From Pelecanus crispus (Eukaryota > Chordata > Aves > Pelecaniformes > Pelecanidae): 64,000 bases of DNA. The notes beneath the pieces were generated by a model. That model did no database searches, was not told the origin of the DNA, and worked only from the letters and a program-made list of their open reading frames with translations. The stretch is taken from contig NC_134644.1 of NCBI RefSeq assembly GCF_030463565.1, positions 150,189,967 to 150,253,966 of the forward strand. The letters run 5' to 3'. A program made the translations under genes and the position numbers. This document shows, in pieces, positions 58,410 through 64,000 of the stretch (positions are counted from its first letter, which is position 1; each line of letters starts with the position of its first letter).

Positions 58410-61400
58410 AAAAAAAAATAAAACCCCAAACCCAAACACCACCACCAAAGGCCTTTTTAAATACCAATGATAAAAGGCATGAGCAGCTGACCAAACCTTG
58501 GCCGAGTTAGTTTATAATAAAAAGCAGATTGCCATTTGCAAGCAGGAATATGACAAAGTTTAGCAGCTGTTGAAAGAAGGTGTTTACTTTTGGAGTACTA
58601 GATCTACTTTATGTAAGTGGTATGAAATAAATATTTGCTACAGGATTGTTGTCTTGGAAAAAAGACCTTGTTTTCACTGTTTAGAGATATTATAGATAAT
58701 ATAATGGAACATATTGGTTCATGGAGGTTCTGTCAAAGCTGCCTTTTACCATGCCAGCAAGTTTTAGCTGTCTATATGTATGTGCTGTGTATAATGATGA
58801 TTGAATGGAAATCAGTGGCTATTGAAGTGAGGCTTGTCATTACATTACTTGATGTTTATCCCTTCATTTTGTCAGGTTAATTTTATTTATAATGAGTAGC
58901 TCATTTTTCCTCTTTTGCCAAAAATCTGAGGAGAGGATCTAGCAGTTTTAGCTTGTAGCTGTCATATTTTAAAACATAAAGTTCATGTCTCTCTTGTTGA
59001 TCATTGCCTGTATGTCACCAAGCAGTTTGCTGGCCAACTTTTTCATCTGCTAACAATTCGTGACTTAAAATAATTTTCTTTTGCTCATTAGTTAAAGTAA
59101 TTGTCAGATTATGAAAACATAGCATGGATGGGGCTTTGGACACAGCCCGTCATTAGGGATTCATGATACACATCGACAGTAGATCTAGTCAGATATCTCT
59201 CTCCAGCCACTGGGAGATGTTAAGTGGCCTGCCTCCCCATAAAGGTGACTTAACATAGGTGAACATGAGAAATGTGAAATGTCCTGCAGAAAATGTATTT
59301 GGAACAAAGAAGAAGAAACAAAGCCAGAACATGGGAGAATGGGTGACAGAAAGTGGAGCACTCAGTTTTATCAGTGAAACTCTTCTCCAAACAAAGGGTA
59401 ATCCTTTAAATATGTAAAATTCCATGAAGTACCTTTCACAATCTGTCCTTTGTTAACTCAAAACCATTGGTTTCCGATTCCTATAGAACAAATTCAAGCC
59501 AAATGGCAACAGATTTCCCTTTCTTATTCATCTTTCTCAAAACTAATAGATGTGGTCTTGAGACACTTGGGGTTCTGCAACTGAAGGCTGAAAACCACAG
59601 CTCTGGAGATCTAGTCCATCAAAAAATAGGGATGTGGAACAGCAAAGAGAAATACCCACATTCACACCTTACTCAACAAGACTCTCAAACTTTCTGAAAT
59701 CCTAAATTCTAAAATGTTATTAAATAGCAGCCCCTCCTGAATATTTTAGGGTCCCCGGCAAAGACCCTAAGGGAGCTTATTACTTTAAGAAATACACTAC
59801 CCATCTCTCTAGAAAATTAAGGCAGTAGCAAGGTGTTATGTGGAGAAACTGAAAGATGTCACGTTCCCCAGCTTGCCTTTTTTCCCTATGATTTTTTAAA
59901 TTGCTTTTATAGCCTCTTTTTCTTATTTTAAATGGTGGAAAATATACCAAAAGAATTAGCACTCTGTATAAATCAAAATGTACAGATTGAATTATTTCTT
60001 TCTTCTTTCAAAAGCCAAGCAATTTGTGGTCACTGCATTTGGAAAATTCTGGATCCCTATTCAGTTTGGCATGTGCCAGATGCAAACAATTTTGGCAGCT
60101 CTGGCTGAAGGAACCTTTTCAAGACATTAAATGATGCAAGAAACTTGGGACATTCTCTGGTCCAACCCATAAAAGTACGTGGCAGTTTGGAGTCAGACTC
60201 TTGGGCCTTGCATTCTGTTATAATAAATTAGGTCACCTGTTTCAAATTCAGCAGCACATATAAACAGCGGCATGGTTAAAACATGCGTCTCTGTAAAGAA
60301 CAGAATGTGTGAAATGCATGCCACTCTGCTGGAAAGCTGTAGTGTTCCTTAAAAGACATGAGAAAAAATGGGGCCAAAGCATGATCTCAGTGACATGAAG
60401 CCTATTGACTTAGTAAAATCACTCCAGAATTAACAGCAATTTAACAGGGATTAGAAGCTGTCCCATTCTATATAGTATGTATGTTATAAACAGTGGTGGC
60501 GATGACAATTGCAGCTGTTGTGGAAAGACTTGGTTGGCAGGCAGAAGTGAACAATATAGCTGCAAAGAACCAACAAGATACCTGGAAAGGTAATAGAAGT
60601 TCAGTTTGGGGTTTTTTGGGGGGGTAGAGGTCTCTATGTTTTTAGGACTAAAATGAAGGATTATGCTATGTAAATATTAGTAGTGTTAAAAAAATTTATT
60701 CCTTTTTTCTTTGTTTTACCAATTTTTAAAACAAAAGTGTACTGCTGTGCTATTTACTCATAAAATACTAGTAGTGTCCATGTACAGAAATAAAAGTCCT
60801 TGCTCCAGGAAACTGACAACATAAATAAGCAAAATGGAATGGACAAAAAATCCTGTGGGATTGTCCACATAGAGATAAAAATACTTAGGGATCCAGCTTT
60901 AGGGGGATTTTATTTTTCAGCAGCCGTGCACTAATACTTCACAGATTTCTTAATTGTCTTGTTAGGGCTCATAGCCTGTACTTTTCAACAAAGGTTTCAG
61001 AAGGAATGGGCTATTTCTTTTCTGTATTTTTCTTATCCCCAGTCTTTCTGCTAAACCTCAATGTGTGTTGTTTTAATTTGGCAGATCTTTGCATCGTTTA
61101 TTGTTGTTTAAAATTATTATTGCTATAGCTAATATTTTCTATTAAAGATCTGACATCTTTTGTGCAAGGATCGGTTGGCCATAAAGTTTTTGGAAGTCTC
61201 TCTGTGTGGTCCTTGAAAGCCAAACCGCTTTGCAGGTTTTTCTTTCTTTAAACACTGAATCAAACTTCAAAGTATTTAAAAATTGTCAGTTGTGCCAATT
61301 TGATTAATTTTTTTAGCATTTTCTTAAATCTTTCTTGCAGCATATTAGTTATAGAACGTGTAGTTGCTTTAGAGATAGAAAATGTACATGTATTTCTTGT

Positions 61401-64000
61401 AATAACAGAATTTGTATTAGATTGGTGGAAAATATTGTTTTAATGTAGGTGTATTTATGTGTTAAAGGATTGTTTCCATAGTCCTGCAAGATCTTGTGAA
61501 ATAATGGAAAGAAAGAGGATGATCCATTTGTCTTTCCTGTAGCAGAGGGCGGTCGCCTCTCCCCTTACGTGATATATGAACTAAATTTTTCCTTCTCTTT
61601 CCCCTCATCAGTAATTTGATCCTGAGTATTGGATTTTTGGCCTTATCCTGTTTCCTTAAAGGAAGTTAATCTTTTGTTTTAGAATCTTCTCTTTTAAAGG
61701 CTTTATCAGAGCTCTGAAGAGTTTTTCCTTAGGTCTCTGACAAAATCATTGTGCCTGCTGAGCGCAGCTGCTTTCTCAGATTACACACAGATCACTGAAA
61801 GCACAGTTTGCCCACTTAGCATTGCTTTTTGGATACTAGCAAAAAGCAGTAATGGAAATATACTTGGCTACATGGTTTTAAAGATAAAATTATGTCTGTT
61901 ACATTAGCTAATTCCCTTGAGATATAACTGAAATGGACTTTTGCACCTAAACAGGCTGACAAAGAGCTGTGTCAGTTGTCCAGAGTGGTGATTTCTCTAC
62001 TGTGATTTCAAGGCCACGGTCAGAGGTCCACAGCACCTTTCAGCATGTTGCATGTTCAGAAGCAACATGTGCCCAGTCCTTGCAAGATGTAGCTTTTTTT
62101 GGTGTTCGATGTTGTGGGTTTTTTTGGTGGAGTGGATTTGGGACTTATGCCCTACTGCATCTTAGTCATTTATTATAAAACAAACCAAAGCAAAATTTCA
62201 ACATTGTAGAAAAAACACAAGTTTTTGTGTTGTTTTTTTTTTCTTGGTGAACTCTGTTCTTGTAAACTGGGCATGTGTTTCATGTCACATGGGCATATTT
62301 CTTTGGAGAGCTCTGAAATGGATGCATGGGAATAATTTAATAAGCTGTAGAATAATATTCTAAGCAATAACATTGCTTCTGTTCCTTAGGAATATAAAAC
62401 ATGCACTTACCTGTTTTTGAAAATAACTATTTATGTGAGGGGAAAAGCTAGCTTAGGGGGTATTCCTGTAGATACTACATGATACCAGAAGAAAGAAACT
62501 ACAAGAGATTAACTGATACTGTACAAAATGGAAACAGAGAGGGGAAAGGAGGCCAAGAAGGAAATGTACTTGGCTCCTGTTCAGTAGAAACTGCTGCTAA
62601 ACGCAAATGTCCTTGTCTGTGTTAAATTATATTTTGCAACAAAATATATAATGATTTATCTCTTGGTTGTATACATATGATTCCACTAATAATATGAAGG
62701 GAAGTAATATGAAGTACCCAGGGTGCTCACTGAATTTATGAATCACTCGCTACAGTCAGTTACAATTATTCCAGATGCTCTTATATCCAACCCAGTTCTT
62801 AAACTTGTATGTATGTAACTTTAGGGGTCAAGAACATTATCAGGTTTACCATTCCGGGTTAAATTTTAGCAGCAAATCAGAGAAGAAAATATGTGACAGA
62901 AGTGAGTCTGGTCCATGATGCTTCTGTGGAGTGCAGATAAGATTTCTGTTTAGTTTTGATTAAATTCATTGCACATTTATACACTAAGAGCTGGCCAGAG
63001 ATCTCTAAATCCTGCTAATGTGGACTGCTGAACCACCATGGGATGATAACTGCTGTAAGAAACTCATTCACAGCCTCAGCATATGCATGTATGTGTTATT
63101 TCTTCACATAAATGCAACCCTCAAACATGTTAAGTAGACTGATTGTAACTGAAGTCTGCATTGCAATTAAGTCAGAATTGTGTCGTGATAACTACATCAT
63201 GTGTTTGACATACTATGCTGGTATAGTATTTGGGGAGGTCTATTCCAGGCAGTAGATAAAGGTAGAAAGAGGTTGCAAATTATAGCTTTTGAATTACCAC
63301 GTATTTAGTTAAAATATAAGCAAAATCCTAGCCAAACTGTTATAAATACAATGTAATCAAATACATATCAATTTAGACTCTCTAATCAAAACATAAAATT
63401 GCCATATAAATAGAGATGTGTTATATTTGGAAAGAGAGAGCAAAGCATTTTACAGTCTGTGAAATCACCTGTTTCTTCCTCCTGAGCTGCATAGGCACAT
63501 CGTACAATCGTTGTGGCTTAAGGCAATATTAGCAATTGCATGCTTTGCTTCCCAGTAGCGATTGTCTCAATAGCTGAGAGGTCTCCTGTGGACTTTATGT
63601 GAAGTCTCGAAACTTCGGCTTTCGTCTTAATCTTACGCTGTCAGCCTCTCCCCTGCAATAGCTGTTGTCCATTATCTACCTGGCTGGGGTCTAAAACAGT
63701 AGCAGGAAGGTTGTATTTGCTCAGACCACCCTGCTTTTTCAGGTTTCTGGGTTTTGTTTGCAGTGGGAGACGTGCTCTCTGTGTCTGTGAGGCTTGGTAG
63801 CCTGGCTTGTGCTGAGGCTGTGCCTCTCCAGCCCCTAACAGGGGTCCTGAAGTCTGAGAAGGTGAGATCTGAACAGCGATCATATCCCTGCCCGGACAGT
63901 TGTTCCCTGCAGAAGCTGTTATCCCTTAAGCAGGCCCAACTAATGAGCCACGAAGGCTAGCTGGGACCATGACAGACCCCAGGGATTTGTGTCTTATTCT

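Larger units (their letters stand above)
57836..64000 (+). other. MATN2: MATN2 intron 2 (partial)
   Basis: From the donor at 57836 to the window end. I looked for a VWA exon (a LVF.IDSS-type metal-binding motif) and found none, so the intron exceeds 6.1 kb. It holds the solo LTR at 57845-58404; the rest is AT-rich sequence with only short open frames and no supported gene. Confidence 0.7.

Overview
The window reads as nuclear DNA from a bird. The evidence is spliced vertebrate genes with GT-AG junctions, CR1 LINE copies of several ages (including the typical avian 3' tail ending in ATTCTATG-type repeats), and two solo LTRs of a common avian ERVL-like endogenous retrovirus. The neighbouring genes are LAPTM4B followed by MATN2 on the same strand, which is the order I recall from human chromosome 8q22. 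A neoavian rather than a galliform bird is my inference from the LTR type, and is not proven here.

Layout. From 1 to about 33.9 kb lies the 3' part of LAPTM4B on the + strand: three coding exons (2625-2723, 10472-10567, 31705-31779), two large introns, the stop codon and a probable 3' UTR. They encode the last 89 residues: the end of the luminal loop, the fourth membrane helix, and a cytosolic tail with two PY motifs. From about 34 to 46.8 kb is an intergenic stretch with decayed CR1 copies and no gene I can support. From 46.85 to 48.66 kb is a CpG island containing a GC-rich minisatellite and a likely non-coding first exon of MATN2 ending at 48255. The MATN2 start-codon exon is at 57668-57835 and encodes a signal peptide plus a short basic N-terminus. 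The rest of MATN2 lies beyond 64 kb.

Mobile DNA. There are at least three CR1 age layers: a relatively young reverse-transcriptase copy at 16.5-18.0 kb, a 3' fragment in reverse orientation at 9.9-10.3 kb, and very old copies at 2.8-3.7, 23.5, 39.5 and 44.5 kb. Both solo LTRs (20975-21529 and 57845-58404) have perfect 5-bp target duplications and lie antisense to their host genes.

No new multi-gene system is visible. The points most worth a second look are: (i) the LTR inserted only 9 bp inside the MATN2 intron, next to the start-codon exon; (ii) a minisatellite with a perfect 201-bp higher-order period in the MATN2 promoter; (iii) a diverged repeat pair that each keep two facing AP-1 motifs; and (iv) a CR1 tail joined to the same non-CR1 block at two places. 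The two genes have unrelated jobs: LAPTM4B in late endosome and lysosome membranes, matrilin-2 in the extracellular matrix. They are neighbours, not partners.
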